DNA from: Cyclobacteriaceae bacterium YHN15
GTDB taxonomy: Bacteria; Bacteroidota; Bacteroidia; Cytophagales; Cyclobacteriaceae
Assembly (NCBI GenBank): GCA_003797895.1
Contig: RKQB01000003.1
Location: 248,001-312,000 of the forward strand
DNA length: 64,000 bases
Direction: 5' to 3'
A model generated the notes under the pieces. That model was not told the DNA's origin. It did no database searches and saw only the letters and a program-made list of their open reading frames with translations. Position numbers and translations under genes: made by a program. Below are positions 30,506-39,744 of the stretch, piece after piece (the first letter of the stretch is position 1; each line of letters starts with the position of its first letter).

Positions 30506-32688
30506 AGAACACCGTTTTTAGGTAGTAAAATAATGAAAGTTGCCCCTTGCCCGGATCTACTTTCAATGCTCAACTCCCCCCCATGCGCCTTTACAATATC
30601 ATAAGATAGCGATAATCCCAATCCTGTGCCCTGTCCTGTGGGTTTAGTAGTGAAAAAAGGTTGGAAGATTTTGTCTTTGATGGTATCGGGAATGCCGGGA
30701 CCGTTGTCTCTTACTGAGATTTTTACCCCCCTACCCCCTTCAAGGGGTGAGGTGGAGACGGTGACTAATGGCTGAAAACTTTCCTCCCGATAGCCATCGG
30801 GATTCGAACTTTGGGAAAGTTGCCTCTTCCGCTCCAAGCAAGCGTAAAAAGCATTGTTGAGAATATTCAACAATACCTTTCCGATGTCGGGACGGACCAA
30901 TTCTATTTTGGGAAGTGATTGATCAAGGTCTGTGATCAGCTCGATATCAACCTCTTTGTTTTTGGATTTGAAGCTTTGGTAAACAAGGTTCAAATACTCG
31001 CTTGCCAGACTATTAATGTCAGTCAGTTCTTTCTCACCCGATCCCGAGCGGCTATGCTCCAGCATCCCCTTTACGATCGCATCTGCCCGCTTTCCATGAT
31101 GATTGATTTTTTCCAAGTTCTGCTTGATATCCTCCAGAATCTCATCCTCCAACTCCTCCTCTTTGGTAGCCTCGGTCACTGAGCTTTTTCGAAAGGCTTG
31201 TTTCTGGGCTCTTGCCTCTTGTATCTCTTCTACTAATTCTGCACTTACCTCAGAAAAATTATTTACAAAATTCAGCGGGTTTTGAATCTCGTGGGCGATG
31301 CCTGCAGTGAGTTCACCTAGGCTGGCCATTTTTTCGGATTGGATCAGTTGGGCTTGGGTGAATTTGAGATTGTTAAGAGAATTGCTAAGCTCCGCCGTGC
31401 GATCAGCCACTTGTTTTTCCAGGATTGAATTCTGTTGGATCAAAAGATCTTTCTTTTCCCGCTCTGCTTGTAAGCGTTCCTTAAACAGGAGCATTATTCG
31501 GTAGCCAACTCCTATAGTCACTATAATAAGTTGTCCGGTAATTGGAATATTGGATTGATCAAAAGGAAGGGAGATCAATTGTGGAATAATAAACACCATT
31601 AAAGCCAATCCCATAAATAATGAAAGTGGTTCTTTTAAAGAGAGGTAGCTTATTCCAGATAAAAGAAAGATACCGCCATATATTAGATAAAATACTGAGC
31701 TAAATTCGGTTCTTTCAAAATGAACTGTTAGAGGATTGAGAAATCCTGAGAAAAACAAAACCCATATGGCCGCAATCATAAACTTATCTAATTTCGGGTG
31801 TTTCATGGGAAGATTCACAAATACCCTGGAAAACTGGAGCAGGCAAACCAAATTTAAAATGGAGGCCAACATGCCAAAATATAGCCCATATCCAGGGTTT
31901 TCAGGATAGAGCAACGGCGTCCACGGGTCGGATGACCACATGGTTAAGAATTGTGTATTGGCAGTCGTCAGGAAAACAAAAAACCATAGGGAAGTCCTGT
32001 CCCTAAGGTAAAAATACATGATCAGGGACAGGATCCAGATTATCAGATAAGAGCCTTGGAGCAACAAATCACGCCTTTCCAATATGTACTCCGGCAACGA
32101 AATGGAAGGGTCATAGATAGATAATTTTGGGAAAGTAGTGGTTAGGGTTAGATTTTCACTGATGTTCATCCACAGGGTCAGCCGGCTCCCTGGAGAAAGA
32201 CTGAGATTCAACAAGGACTGGGTATGTCGGCTGTTATAGTCCCTTTTGGAGGCAGGAACAAAAAATCCGGTAATTCCGGTATTGCCAAGCTGACCATCCT
32301 GTATAGCAAAAGATCTTAATTCTGAGAAATTATTGGCAAACCCAAAGGTTGGGGTATTCTCCACGTGAAGTAGCCAATTGCTGAGTTCTTCTTCACTGAT
32401 AAATTCTATGGCAAACCAATACTTTCCAAACTGCTCGATAATATTTTCATTTGGATGGACCTCTAATATCTGCCCATCCTTAATGTCCCCGTTCAATATA
32501 TCCTGAATCGTCAATGGCGTGTCCCCTTCTTTAATTACCCAATCCGGTTGTGGCAGCTCCTGTATAGATTGATAGGAGTCGATAGTGACAGAAATCGGAG
32601 CAGGAATCTGCCCATTCTGAGCATGGGCTATTGTAAAACAAGCCAGGAATAAGATAAATGAAAAAAGCAAAGGGCTGGTCTTTCTCAT
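30502..32688 (-). CDS. 7TM-DISM sensor histidine kinase with a DISMED2-like extracellular domain
   Basis: The product has 728 residues from the ATG at 32688 (MRKTSPLLFSFILFLACFTI). This start is preferred to 32736 because the signal peptide begins there and it lies one base after the upstream stop. The extracytoplasmic part (about 25-190) has the DISMED2 pattern, with an early segment LTIQDILNGDIKDGQI and later YWFAIEFISEEE. Seven or eight hydrophobic helices follow (about 195-395, such as LLLQGSYLIIWILSLIMYFY), then a coiled coil (EKQVADRTAELSNSLNNLK) and a Q-type core with its His near 466. The HisKA loop carries a degenerate AFRKSSVTEA insert. The ATP domain carries NPDGYR and SPLEGGRG, both repeat-derived. 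The ligand is unknown. Confidence 0.9.
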   Translation of the reverse strand: MRKTSPLLFSFILFLACFTIAHAQNGQIPAPISVTIDSYQSIQELPQPDWVIKEGDTPLTIQDILNGDIKDGQILEVHPNENIIEQFGKYWFAIEFISEEELSNWLLHVENTPTFGFANNFSELRSFAIQDGQLGNTGITGFFVPASKRDYNSRHTQSLLNLSLSPGSRLTLWMNISENLTLTTTFPKLSIYDPSISLPEYILERRDLLLQGSYLIIWILSLIMYFYLRDRTSLWFFVFLTTANTQFLTMWSSDPWTPLLYPENPGYGLYFGMLASILNLVCLLQFSRVFVNLPMKHPKLDKFMIAAIWVLFFSGFLNPLTVHFERTEFSSVFYLIYGGIFLLSGISYLSLKEPLSLFMGLALMVFIIPQLISLPFDQSNIPITGQLIIVTIGVGYRIMLLFKERLQAEREKKDLLIQQNSILEKQVADRTAELSNSLNNLKFTQAQLIQSEKMASLGELTAGIAHEIQNPLNFVNNFSEVSAELVEEIQEARAQKQAFRKSSVTEATKEEELEDEILEDIKQNLEKINHHGKRADAIVKGMLEHSRSGSGEKELTDINSLASEYLNLVYQSFKSKNKEVDIELITDLDQSLPKIELVRPDIGKVLLNILNNAFYACLERKRQLSQSSNPDGYREESFQPLVTVSTSPLEGGRGVKISVRDNGPGIPDTIKDKIFQPFFTTKPTGQGTGLGLSLSYDIVKAHGGELSIESRSGQGATFIILLPKNGVL
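30726..30756. repeat. CCCCTTCAAGGGG-type palindromic insert
   Basis: Encodes TSPLEGGRG in the hairpin before G1. A close copy at 41114-41144 in the kinase at 40902-42950 occupies the same position. Confidence 0.85.
30786..30801. repeat. CCCGATAGCCATCGGG palindrome variant
   Basis: Encodes PDGYR in the loop after the N-box, a different loop from the copies at 24453, 26465 and 28519. Confidence 0.85.
31175..31199. repeat. Degenerate HisKA-loop repeat
   Basis: A diverged copy (GTCACTGAGCTTTTTCGAAA and on) of the repeat at 8269-8291, encoding FRKSSVT at the same protein position. Confidence 0.7.
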
Positions 32689-32689
32689 A

Positions 32690-33757
32690 TCATGTGTTTT
32701 TAGGAAGGCAAAGCGTAAAAACTGATCCATTGGCATCTGAACTTATGGAAATACTGCCTCCATGTGCCTTTACAATATCATGGGTAATACTGAGTCCAAG
32801 CCCTGTTCCCTCAGTTCCTTTTTTGGTGGTAAAAAAAGGCTGCAGGATTTTGTCCCTGATCTCTTCAGGGATGCCCGGGCCGTTGTCCTCAAAAGCTATC
32901 CGAATCTGCCCATTTTCAAGAATTGTGGACACCTGTAATTTCGGTACATAGTTTTCATTCACTACTGCCCCCTCTTGGTACTTTGTACTTGGTACATGGT
33001 ACATCTTCACCTTCTCCCGCATGGCATCAAAAGCATTGTTCACCAGGTTGAGCACCACACGGCTGAAATCTTCGCCGATGAGATTTACCTTACCCAGTGT
33101 TTCATCCAGATGGAGCTGGATATCTACGTTAATCGGATTCTTCCCTGCCCGCATGCCATGAAAGCTGAGGTTTACATATTCTTTTATCAGGGCATTGAGG
33201 TCGGTGGGCTCCATCTTGCCCGATCCTCCGCGTGAGTGTTGGAGCATGGATGAGACGATGGTGTTGGCCCGGGTACCGTGCTCGTGGACCTTTTGGAGGT
33301 TGGACTTGATATCATCCAGGATTTCATCCACAAGGCCTTCGTCTCTTGATTCCGGACTCTTGATCCGTTCTTCCTGCACCTCTTCGATCATTTCGATAGA
33401 AACCTCCGAAAAATTATTCACGAAATTCAGCGGGTTCTTGATCTCGTGGGCAATGCCTGCGGTGAGCTGACCGAGGGAGGCGAGTTTTTCCTGTTGGATG
33501 AGTTGGGCTTGGGTGGATTTGAGTTCTTTCATTGCCTCCTCCACCGCTGTTCTCTTTTGCTCCAGTTCCTCAATGGTTTCTTCCAAAAGAATGGCCGTGG
33601 TCCTTTTTACTTTTTCCGTCCGATCCAGTTTGAAGGCAAGGATATCGAGTTCTTTTTTTGTTCCATTCAACACACCCAACAACAATTCCTTCTTATCGGC
33701 TTCGATTTGCGGATGAGATTTGATGAATTCGATCACGGTTTGGAGACTGTTTTCCAT
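32690..33757 (-). CDS. Small soluble histidine kinase paired with the FIST genes
   Basis: The product has 355 residues. There is no signal peptide or membrane helix; residues 1-80 are helical and charged, then comes a K-type core with H-box [17 protein letters not shown] (His104), N-box VVLNLVNNAFDAM, DNGPGIP and GTEGTGLGLSITHD. Its ATG directly abuts the stop of the first FIST gene with no spacer, so FIST ligand sensing and this kinase are probably coupled (inference). It lacks the CAERSRS and LPAG inserts found in the other K-type kinases, so it preserves the uninserted sequence of both sites. It is the most minimal kinase of the window and has no input domain of its own beyond the N-terminal helix. 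Confidence 0.92.
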   Translation of the reverse strand: MENSLQTVIEFIKSHPQIEADKKELLLGVLNGTKKELDILAFKLDRTEKVKRTTAILLEETIEELEQKRTAVEEAMKELKSTQAQLIQQEKLASLGQLTAGIAHEIKNPLNFVNNFSEVSIEMIEEVQEERIKSPESRDEGLVDEILDDIKSNLQKVHEHGTRANTIVSSMLQHSRGGSGKMEPTDLNALIKEYVNLSFHGMRAGKNPINVDIQLHLDETLGKVNLIGEDFSRVVLNLVNNAFDAMREKVKMYHVPSTKYQEGAVVNENYVPKLQVSTILENGQIRIAFEDNGPGIPEEIRDKILQPFFTTKKGTEGTGLGLSITHDIVKAHGGSISISSDANGSVFTLCLPKNT

Positions 33758-34897
33758 TTATTTCTCTTTTAAAGCCACCACGCAGGTGGTGAGGTTGTGC
33801 ATTTCAAGATTGCCACCGGTCATTCTGCCAAGCTCTGCATTCGAAAACATTCCTACCATCGGCACATTCCATACATTTTTCACCCCTTCTATTTCTGCAT
33901 TCATCATGGGGCCGAATGAAAGAATCCTGCCGGCACAGCTGAACACAACCAGGGCATCTGCTTCCGGCCTTTCGGTTTCCTTTAGATTTTGAACGCCTTT
34001 CACCACTTTTTCCATCACATCCCAATCAGGAGGTAAGGAAAAACGAATTTTTGACCCTTGAGGAACCGTGCCGCTTGTGTAAAAAGAGCGATCTGACCAG
34101 TCGACGACCAAAGGTGGACGCATGACCGGATCTCCATTGTTTCGTTGAAGTTGCAATGGAAAGTTGGCAGCAATTTCTATTAATAAATCCTGATTGTCCG
34201 GGGTTACATTTTCAAGTCCGCCATATTTTGTGGTGATATCGAGTGCCGGTTCGTTATCAATAGTAAACACATGGTTCCCTTCACTTTTGGTCACTGTTTT
34301 TTCTGTTCCTACTGCTTTCCATCCACAGGTAGCGATGCCGCTGACAGCCACTTTTTCTTCATCAAAAACGATACAAACCATACCGTTGTCGCTCACTTTA
34401 TTGTTGGTAAATACAAAGGTTTCAGTAAAGGCGTAATCGTCTCCTGCACCTCCGCCAAAAGCAGTAACTTCTTTCCCGATCACATCTTCAATGCCTCTTA
34501 GTATTTCTTCTCCATCAGCTGCAGGATGACTCAGACCAATTAAAAAAGCAGGCTTTTTAAATGTCGCTTTTGCTTTATTGGCAATTCCCATAGCAATTTC
34601 TCTGAAGTTTTTATTTGGGTATTCTTCCAGATATATCTCGTAATAATTTTTGTTGATTTCCAACAAGAGTGCCACTACTGATCCCTTTTCAGTTTCTTCA
34701 TCTATAAACTCGCCATTGGTGGTAACCCCAAAAAGGTCTAATCCCGCATCATATGTTACTTTACTAAGGGCATGAAGATCTTGACTCACAGAAGAGAACA
34801 TGATCGCCAGTGTGGGTTTGAAGCCATCGGCCATGCTTTCGGAGAGTTCCATTTGAATTTCCTCCGCAGATTTTCCTTTGATTGATTTTGCTTTCAT
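33758..34897 (-). CDS. FIST domain sensor protein 1
   Basis: The product has 379 residues, soluble, starting MKAKSIKGKSAEEIQMEL. FIST_N covers about 25-225 (GVTTNGEFIDEETE, FGGGAGDDYAFTETF) and FIST_C about 230-365, with SCAGRILSFGPMMNAEIEGV, then NAELGRMTGGN and a final TTCVVALKEK. FIST domains are predicted intracellular small-ligand sensors (amino-acid-like ligands proposed) and often occur beside kinases or cyclic-nucleotide enzymes. No catalytic motif is visible. It abuts the kinase at 33757 and lies four bases after the next FIST gene, as the last of six tandem paralogues. Confidence 0.93.
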   Translation of the reverse strand: MKAKSIKGKSAEEIQMELSESMADGFKPTLAIMFSSVSQDLHALSKVTYDAGLDLFGVTTNGEFIDEETEKGSVVALLLEINKNYYEIYLEEYPNKNFREIAMGIANKAKATFKKPAFLIGLSHPAADGEEILRGIEDVIGKEVTAFGGGAGDDYAFTETFVFTNNKVSDNGMVCIVFDEEKVAVSGIATCGWKAVGTEKTVTKSEGNHVFTIDNEPALDITTKYGGLENVTPDNQDLLIEIAANFPLQLQRNNGDPVMRPPLVVDWSDRSFYTSGTVPQGSKIRFSLPPDWDVMEKVVKGVQNLKETERPEADALVVFSCAGRILSFGPMMNAEIEGVKNVWNVPMVGMFSNAELGRMTGGNLEMHNLTTCVVALKEK

Positions 34898-34901
34898 GAT
34901 T

Positions 34902-36041
34902 TTATTTTTCTTTTAATGCCACACAACATGTCGTCAGGTTGAGCAATTCCAGATTGCCACCGGTGGCCCTGCCCAATTCTCCATAGCTGAACATGCCGGC
35001 CATCGGCACCTTCCAGACCTGTTTAACCCCTTCTATCTCAGCATTCATCATGGGACCAAAGGAAAGTATCCTGCCGGCACAACTGAAAACAACTACTGCA
35101 TCCGCTTCAGGCATCCGGTCATTTTTCAGATGATCCACCCCTTTCACCACTTTCTCCATTACATCCCAGTCGGGTGGAACGGAAAAGCGCACCTTCGAAC
35201 CTGCCGGCACAGAGCCATTGGAGTAATAGGAGCGATCTGTCCAGTCGACCACCAATCCTCCCCGCATGATCGGGTCACCTTTTTCCCGTTGCAGTTGAAG
35301 CGGCAGGTTGCAGCTCAGTTCCACAAAAAGCCGGTCATTGTCGGGTGATACGTTTTCCAATCCCCCGTATTTTGCCGTGATGTCCAATACCGGTATGTCT
35401 TCGATGGTATAGATATGGTTGCCTTCGCTTTTGGTGACCGTCTTTTCCGTACCCACCGCCTTCCAGCCGCAGGTGGCGATGCCCTGCACCTCCACTTTGG
35501 TTTGATCCAATACCAAACAGACCAAGCCGAAGTTGCTGATCTTCCCATTGGTGAAAACAAAAGTATCCTTCATGGCATAATCATCGCCAGCCAATCCTCC
35601 GAAGAGGTTGGCTTCCTGGCCGAAGACATCCTCAAAGCCATGCAATATCTCTTCCCCGTTCGTTTCGATTTGGCTGACCCCCAGCAAAATGGCCGGGGTT
35701 GCAAAATCACCACTCACATTTTTTGCTACGGCATGGGCCACCTCCCGATAATTTTTATCGGGGTATTCTTCCAGATAAATTTTAAAATAATCCGGGTTGA
35801 GGTCCATCAGGAGCATCACCCAAGAGCCTGTTTCGGTTTCTTCATCAATGAACTCACCGGCGGTGGTGCAGCCAAAGATGGCAATGCCTTCCGCATCCAC
35901 GACATCGCAAATGCTTTTCAGATCCTGGCTCACGGAACTGAAAATGATGGCCAGGGTCGGCCTAAAGTCTGCGGAGATGGTTTCGGCCAATGCTGACTTC
36001 AGCTCCTCAACAGACTTTCCTTTGATCGATTTTGCTTTCAT
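34902..36041 (-). CDS. FIST domain sensor protein 2
   Basis: The product has 379 residues: FIST_N with FGCTTAGEFIDEETET (about 56-71) and FGGLAGDDYAMKDTF (about 147-161), and FIST_C with SCAGRILSFGPMM (320-332), GELGRATGGN (354-363) and TTCCVALKEK at the end. There is no signal peptide. By eye it is closest to the gene at 37217-38356 (both start MKAKSIKGKSVEELKSAL), although one FIST gene lies between them. This suggests duplication of a pair or local conversion. Upstream spacing is 33 bases. Confidence 0.93.
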   Translation of the reverse strand: MKAKSIKGKSVEELKSALAETISADFRPTLAIIFSSVSQDLKSICDVVDAEGIAIFGCTTAGEFIDEETETGSWVMLLMDLNPDYFKIYLEEYPDKNYREVAHAVAKNVSGDFATPAILLGVSQIETNGEEILHGFEDVFGQEANLFGGLAGDDYAMKDTFVFTNGKISNFGLVCLVLDQTKVEVQGIATCGWKAVGTEKTVTKSEGNHIYTIEDIPVLDITAKYGGLENVSPDNDRLFVELSCNLPLQLQREKGDPIMRGGLVVDWTDRSYYSNGSVPAGSKVRFSVPPDWDVMEKVVKGVDHLKNDRMPEADAVVVFSCAGRILSFGPMMNAEIEGVKQVWKVPMAGMFSYGELGRATGGNLELLNLTTCCVALKEK

Positions 36042-36074
36042 CTTTTATTTTTTGTCATTTTGAGTGTGAAAGAA

Positions 36075-37214
36075 TTATTTTTCTTTTAATGCCACTACGC
36101 AGCAGGTATTATTATGAAATTCATGCTTGCCTGCTTTTGATTTGCCAAATTCGCCATAACAGAAGAAACCGATAAAGGGTGCATTCCACACATTGATCAC
36201 TCTTTCAATTTCTTCACTTGTCATGACGCCAAAGGAAAGGTGGCGGCTAATGCACGAAAACATGATTACAGCATCTGCTTTATTATATTCGTTTGTTTTC
36301 AACTCTACACATTCATCCACTACAGTGTCTATGGCATCAAAATCGGGTGGTAATGAAAAGCGTACTTTTGCACCTTGGGGTACTGTGCCGGCATATATAA
36401 GTGAACGGTCTGCCTTGTTACCCAACATTGCAGTTCGCATTACGGGCGGGGCATCTTCCCTTTCCAACTGCAATGGATAATAAGCGCCAAGGTTCACGAC
36501 CATGCTATCACTTATCTCGTTGTCTACATTTAATCCTAGATATTTTATAACCACATCAAGCGCAGGTTGATTATCTATGGTGTAAACAATATTGCCGGCG
36601 CTTTTAGTAATCGTTTTGGTAATGCCAATGGGTTTCCAACCACAAGTGACAATGCCAGTAATGTCAATTTTGTCCTGATCAATTATTACAGCTACAATGC
36701 CGCTGGTACTGCTTTTACCATAGGTAAACACGATGGGCTCACTTAAAGCCAGGTCATCACCTGCCATGCCGCCAAAAATGGGCACATCTCCATCACAACC
36801 TGCCTCAATTCCTTTTATAATCTCCTCACCATCAGTATGCAGCCAACCGGATGCAATGATAAATGCCGGGCTGTTAAACGCCTGCATCCCATCTTTACCA
36901 AATTTTTTTGCACTTTCAAATACAGAAATGCTGCCCGTTTCTTGAAAAGTTACTTTAAAATAAGCCGGGTTGATATCGAGAAGCATGATAGCAATACCAC
37001 CATTACTGATCTCACTACTGATAAATTCGCCGGAAGTAGTGGACCCAAAAATTTGTATGCTTCGCTCATGCAGCAGTTCGCAAACGGCTTCCCGGTCTTG
37101 CTGTACAGAAATAAAGACGAGGGCCAGGGTCGGGGAATAGCCGTCTGACAAGCACTGCGCTAAGGCGAAATTTATTTCTTCGGTTGAATTTCCTTTAATT
37201 GTTTTTGCTTTCAT
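36075..37214 (-). CDS. FIST domain sensor protein 3
   Basis: The product has 379 residues from the ATG at 37214 (MKAKTIKGNSTEEINFAL). The longer open frame to 37397 overlaps the neighbouring FIST gene in another frame and is rejected. FIST_N has FGSTTSGEFISSEISN and FGGMAGDDLALSEPI. FIST_C has SCISRHLSFGVMTSEEIERV, with Ile-Ser in place of the usual Ala-Gly, and ends NNTCCVVALKEK. It is more diverged than FIST 2 and 4, so a different ligand is plausible (inference). Two bases separate it from the upstream stop. Confidence 0.92.
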   Translation of the reverse strand: MKAKTIKGNSTEEINFALAQCLSDGYSPTLALVFISVQQDREAVCELLHERSIQIFGSTTSGEFISSEISNGGIAIMLLDINPAYFKVTFQETGSISVFESAKKFGKDGMQAFNSPAFIIASGWLHTDGEEIIKGIEAGCDGDVPIFGGMAGDDLALSEPIVFTYGKSSTSGIVAVIIDQDKIDITGIVTCGWKPIGITKTITKSAGNIVYTIDNQPALDVVIKYLGLNVDNEISDSMVVNLGAYYPLQLEREDAPPVMRTAMLGNKADRSLIYAGTVPQGAKVRFSLPPDFDAIDTVVDECVELKTNEYNKADAVIMFSCISRHLSFGVMTSEEIERVINVWNAPFIGFFCYGEFGKSKAGKHEFHNNTCCVVALKEK

Positions 37215-37216
37215 GA

Positions 37217-38356
37217 TTATTTCTCTTTTAAAGCCACACAACAAGTCGTCAGGTTGAGCAATTCCAGATTTCCGCCGGTAGGTCTGCCCAGTTCTCCGGA
37301 GCTGAAAATGCCTGCCATGGGTACTTGCCATACTTTCTTTATGCCTTCCAATTCTTCTGACATCAGCGGCCCCAGGGCGATTATCCTGGCTGCGCAACTG
37401 AAAATGACCAGGGCATCTGCTTCGGGCATCCGTTCTTTTTTCAATTGTTCCACACCTTTCACCACTTTGTCCATCACATCCCAGTCCGGTGGAACGGAAA
37501 ATCGCACTTTCGACCCTTCCGGTACAGAACCGTTGGAGATAAAAGAGTGGTCTGTCCAGTCAACAAACACTCCTGACCGCATTATGGGGTCGCCTTTTTC
37601 CCGTTGAAGTTGCAGCGGAAAATTGCATATCAGTTCCATATAAAGGCTTTCATTGTCGGGAGATACATTCTCCAATCCCCCGTATTTTGCCGTAATGTCC
37701 AATACCGGTATGCCTTCGACGGTATAGATATGGTTGCCCTCACTTTTGGTGACCGTCTTTTCTGTGCCTATTGCTTTCCAGCCGCAGGTGGCGATGCCCT
37801 GCACCTCCACTTTGGATTCATCCAGCGCAAGACAGACTATGCCGCAATTGCTGATTTTCCCATTGGTAAAAACAAAGGTATCCTTGAAGCCTAAATCATC
37901 TCCTGCCAATCCTCCGAAGAGGTTGGTTTCCTGGCCGAAGACATCTTCAAAGCCATGCAAGATTTCTTCCCCGTTCGTTTCGAGATGGCTGACACCTATT
38001 AAAAAGGCTGGGGTTTTAAAACTGACTCCCACTTTTTCTGCCATGATACGGGCCACCTCCCGATAGTTTTTATCGGGGTATTCTTCCAAGTGAATTTGAA
38101 AATAATCCGGGTTAAGGTCCATGAGCAGCATCACCCAGGAGCATGTTTCCGTCTGTTCATCAATGAACTCGCCGTTTGTAGTGCAACCAAAGATGGCAAT
38201 GCCTTCCGCATCCACGACTTCGCAAATACCCTTCAGGTCCTGGCTTACGGAACTGAAAATGACGGCCAGGGTCGGCCTGAAGTCTGAGGAAATGGTTTTG
38301 GTCAATGCTGATTTCAGCTCCTCAACAGACTTTCCTTTGATTGATTTTGCTTTCAT
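37217..38356 (-). CDS. FIST domain sensor protein 4
   Basis: The product has 379 residues, soluble. FIST_N shows FGCTTNGEFIDEQTETCSW and FGGLAGDDLGFKDTF. FIST_C shows SCAARIIALGPLMSEELEGI, GELGRPTGGN and TTCCVALKEK. It is the near twin of FIST 2 (34902-36041). Substitutions such as GFKDTF for AMKDTF and AARIIALGPLM for AGRILSFGPMM lie near conserved motifs. Spacing is 23 bases upstream and 2 bases downstream. Confidence 0.93.
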   Translation of the reverse strand: MKAKSIKGKSVEELKSALTKTISSDFRPTLAVIFSSVSQDLKGICEVVDAEGIAIFGCTTNGEFIDEQTETCSWVMLLMDLNPDYFQIHLEEYPDKNYREVARIMAEKVGVSFKTPAFLIGVSHLETNGEEILHGFEDVFGQETNLFGGLAGDDLGFKDTFVFTNGKISNCGIVCLALDESKVEVQGIATCGWKAIGTEKTVTKSEGNHIYTVEGIPVLDITAKYGGLENVSPDNESLYMELICNFPLQLQREKGDPIMRSGVFVDWTDHSFISNGSVPEGSKVRFSVPPDWDVMDKVVKGVEQLKKERMPEADALVIFSCAARIIALGPLMSEELEGIKKVWQVPMAGIFSSGELGRPTGGNLELLNLTTCCVALKEK

Positions 38357-38379
38357 TTCTTCAATTTTAGTGGTTAAAA

Positions 38380-39540
38380 TTATTTCTCTTTCAATGCTAC
38401 CCAGCTTACCGTTGTACCCTGAAATTCACAGCGGCCTTTATCTAATTTTCCAAATTCACCCAATGAGAAATAGCCTATCATGGGTTTGCCCCAGGTAGAT
38501 GCCAGCCCTTCTATTTCTGTGGAGATCAGCGGACCAAAAGTCCCTAATCTTCCTACACATGAAAAAACCAACAACACATCGGCATCCGGCATCTCCTTTT
38601 CTTTACTGATCCTGGTGCTTTCCAAAACTTTGTCTATCACATCAAAATCCGGTGGCAGGGAAAAACGGAATTGATCTCCCTCGTTTACTCCACCTGCAAT
38701 CATGACGGATTGGTCGGCAGGATTAAAAAAAAGCGCAGGCTTCATAATGGCATTTCCTGATGCCCTCTCAAACTGTAATGGATAGCCAAGGTCTGTTGGA
38801 ATAAATCCACTTCCTTCTGGATTATCCCTTACTATATCATTCCCTAAGAATCTTTGAATGACATGCATCGCCGGTTCATGGTCAATGGTGAGCGCCCAAG
38901 TGCCTTCACATTTCGTGATTTTTTTGCTTGTCCCTACCGGCTTCCATCCTGAAACAGCCAGGCCGCTCATCGCAACCTTGTCCTGATCCAGAATGAGCGC
39001 AAGTAATCCCCCCTTGCTTGACACATCATTGGTGAAAAGGATTCCTGTAAAATCAGCCGGATCACCACTACCGCCACCCGCAATCATGATATCACGGCCT
39101 GCCGCATCCGTCAATCCTTTGATGAGCCCATCGTAGGAAATTCTGAAATCCAATGGTGAAATGATGAAGCCCGGATTCTTAAAAGCGCTCTTCCCAGTTA
39201 TACCTGCATTATACCCGGCTTCATAAGCAGACGATCCTTCGTAATCGTTCAACACTATTTTGAAGTTCTCCGGTTTAATATCCAGAAGCATCACAACGAT
39301 ATCACTTTCTGTAATTCCCTGATCCGTAAAGTTTTGTGGTGCAGTGACCCCAAAGATTGCAATGCCCTGATTCTCACAAATAGAGCGAAGAGGTTCCGCA
39401 TCGTCCATATTTCTTATCATAATGATGGCAAGGGTCGGTTTGAAATCCTGGTCATTGGACTGGCTGGAATCACTTGTGATTTCCTCCAATGCTTTTTGTA
39501 TTTCTGAAGGTGTTTTTCCTTTTATTGATTTTGCTTTCAT
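38380..39540 (-). CDS. FIST domain sensor protein 5 (divergent)
   Basis: The product has 386 residues, starting MKAKSIKGKTPSEIQKAL. An N-terminal insert (SDSSQSNDQD) and altered motifs (FGVTAPQNFTDQGITES, GGGSGDPADFTGI) separate it from FIST 1-4. FIST_C keeps SCVGRLGTFGPLISTEIEGL and GEFGKLDKGRCEF and ends TTVSWVALKEK. The acidic AGDD motif is reduced to SGDP, which may alter ligand or metal contacts (inference). It follows the 204-base repeat-rich gap, so it may head a FIST transcript. Confidence 0.91.
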   Translation of the reverse strand: MKAKSIKGKTPSEIQKALEEITSDSSQSNDQDFKPTLAIIMIRNMDDAEPLRSICENQGIAIFGVTAPQNFTDQGITESDIVVMLLDIKPENFKIVLNDYEGSSAYEAGYNAGITGKSAFKNPGFIISPLDFRISYDGLIKGLTDAAGRDIMIAGGGSGDPADFTGILFTNDVSSKGGLLALILDQDKVAMSGLAVSGWKPVGTSKKITKCEGTWALTIDHEPAMHVIQRFLGNDIVRDNPEGSGFIPTDLGYPLQFERASGNAIMKPALFFNPADQSVMIAGGVNEGDQFRFSLPPDFDVIDKVLESTRISKEKEMPDADVLLVFSCVGRLGTFGPLISTEIEGLASTWGKPMIGYFSLGEFGKLDKGRCEFQGTTVSWVALKEK

Positions 39541-39600
39541 GATGTGTCTTTTAGTTCTTGATTTTTATTAAGATTAAAAGTTACTTTTATTTGCCTTGCG

Positions 39601-39670
39601 TCATTTTGCTTCGCGGTATTTATTGTCATTGGCTTCGCGGTATTTATTGTCATTAGTTTCGCGTTATTTG
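39601..39670. repeat. Three imperfect units of about 24 bases
   Basis: Units at 39601-39625, 39626-39649 and 39650-39670 share TTCGCGGTATTTATTG, preceded by TCATT; the third is shortened and diverged. Confidence 0.85.
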
Positions 39671-39675
39671 TAGAT

Positions 39676-39738
39676 AATGACCCCTAATGACCCCCAATGA
39701 CAACCAATAACCATCAATGACCATCAATGACCATCAAT
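39676..39738. repeat. Six 10-base tandem units, AATGACCATC type
   Basis: AATGACCCCT, AATGACCCCC, AATGACAACC, AATAACCATC and two copies of AATGACCATC run head to tail, followed by AAT. There is no spacer, so it is not a CRISPR. Confidence 0.9.
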
Positions 39739-39744
39739 TCCAAC

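Larger units (their letters stand above)
39541..39744. other. Repeat-rich gap between FIST genes 5 and 6
   Basis: The only substantial spacer within the FIST block. Near the downstream ATG, AAAAGTTACTTTT at about 39577-39589 is a short inverted repeat. The remainder is the two tandem repeat blocks annotated separately. I see no convincing Bacteroidota promoter box (TAnnTTTG) or terminator, though a regulatory role is possible. Confidence 0.6.

Noticed and set aside
37215..37397. Longer start for FIST protein 3
   Set aside because: The extension overlaps the end of FIST 4 in another frame, and all paralogues start at MKA(K/R).
39601..39738. CRISPR array
   Set aside because: Units are adjacent without unique spacers, are too short, and no cas gene is present.
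39541..39744. Promoter or terminator in the FIST spacer
   Set aside because: No good TAnnTTTG box with an upstream TTG, and no GC-rich hairpin with a T-run, could be identified; the near match TAACTTTT is too weak.
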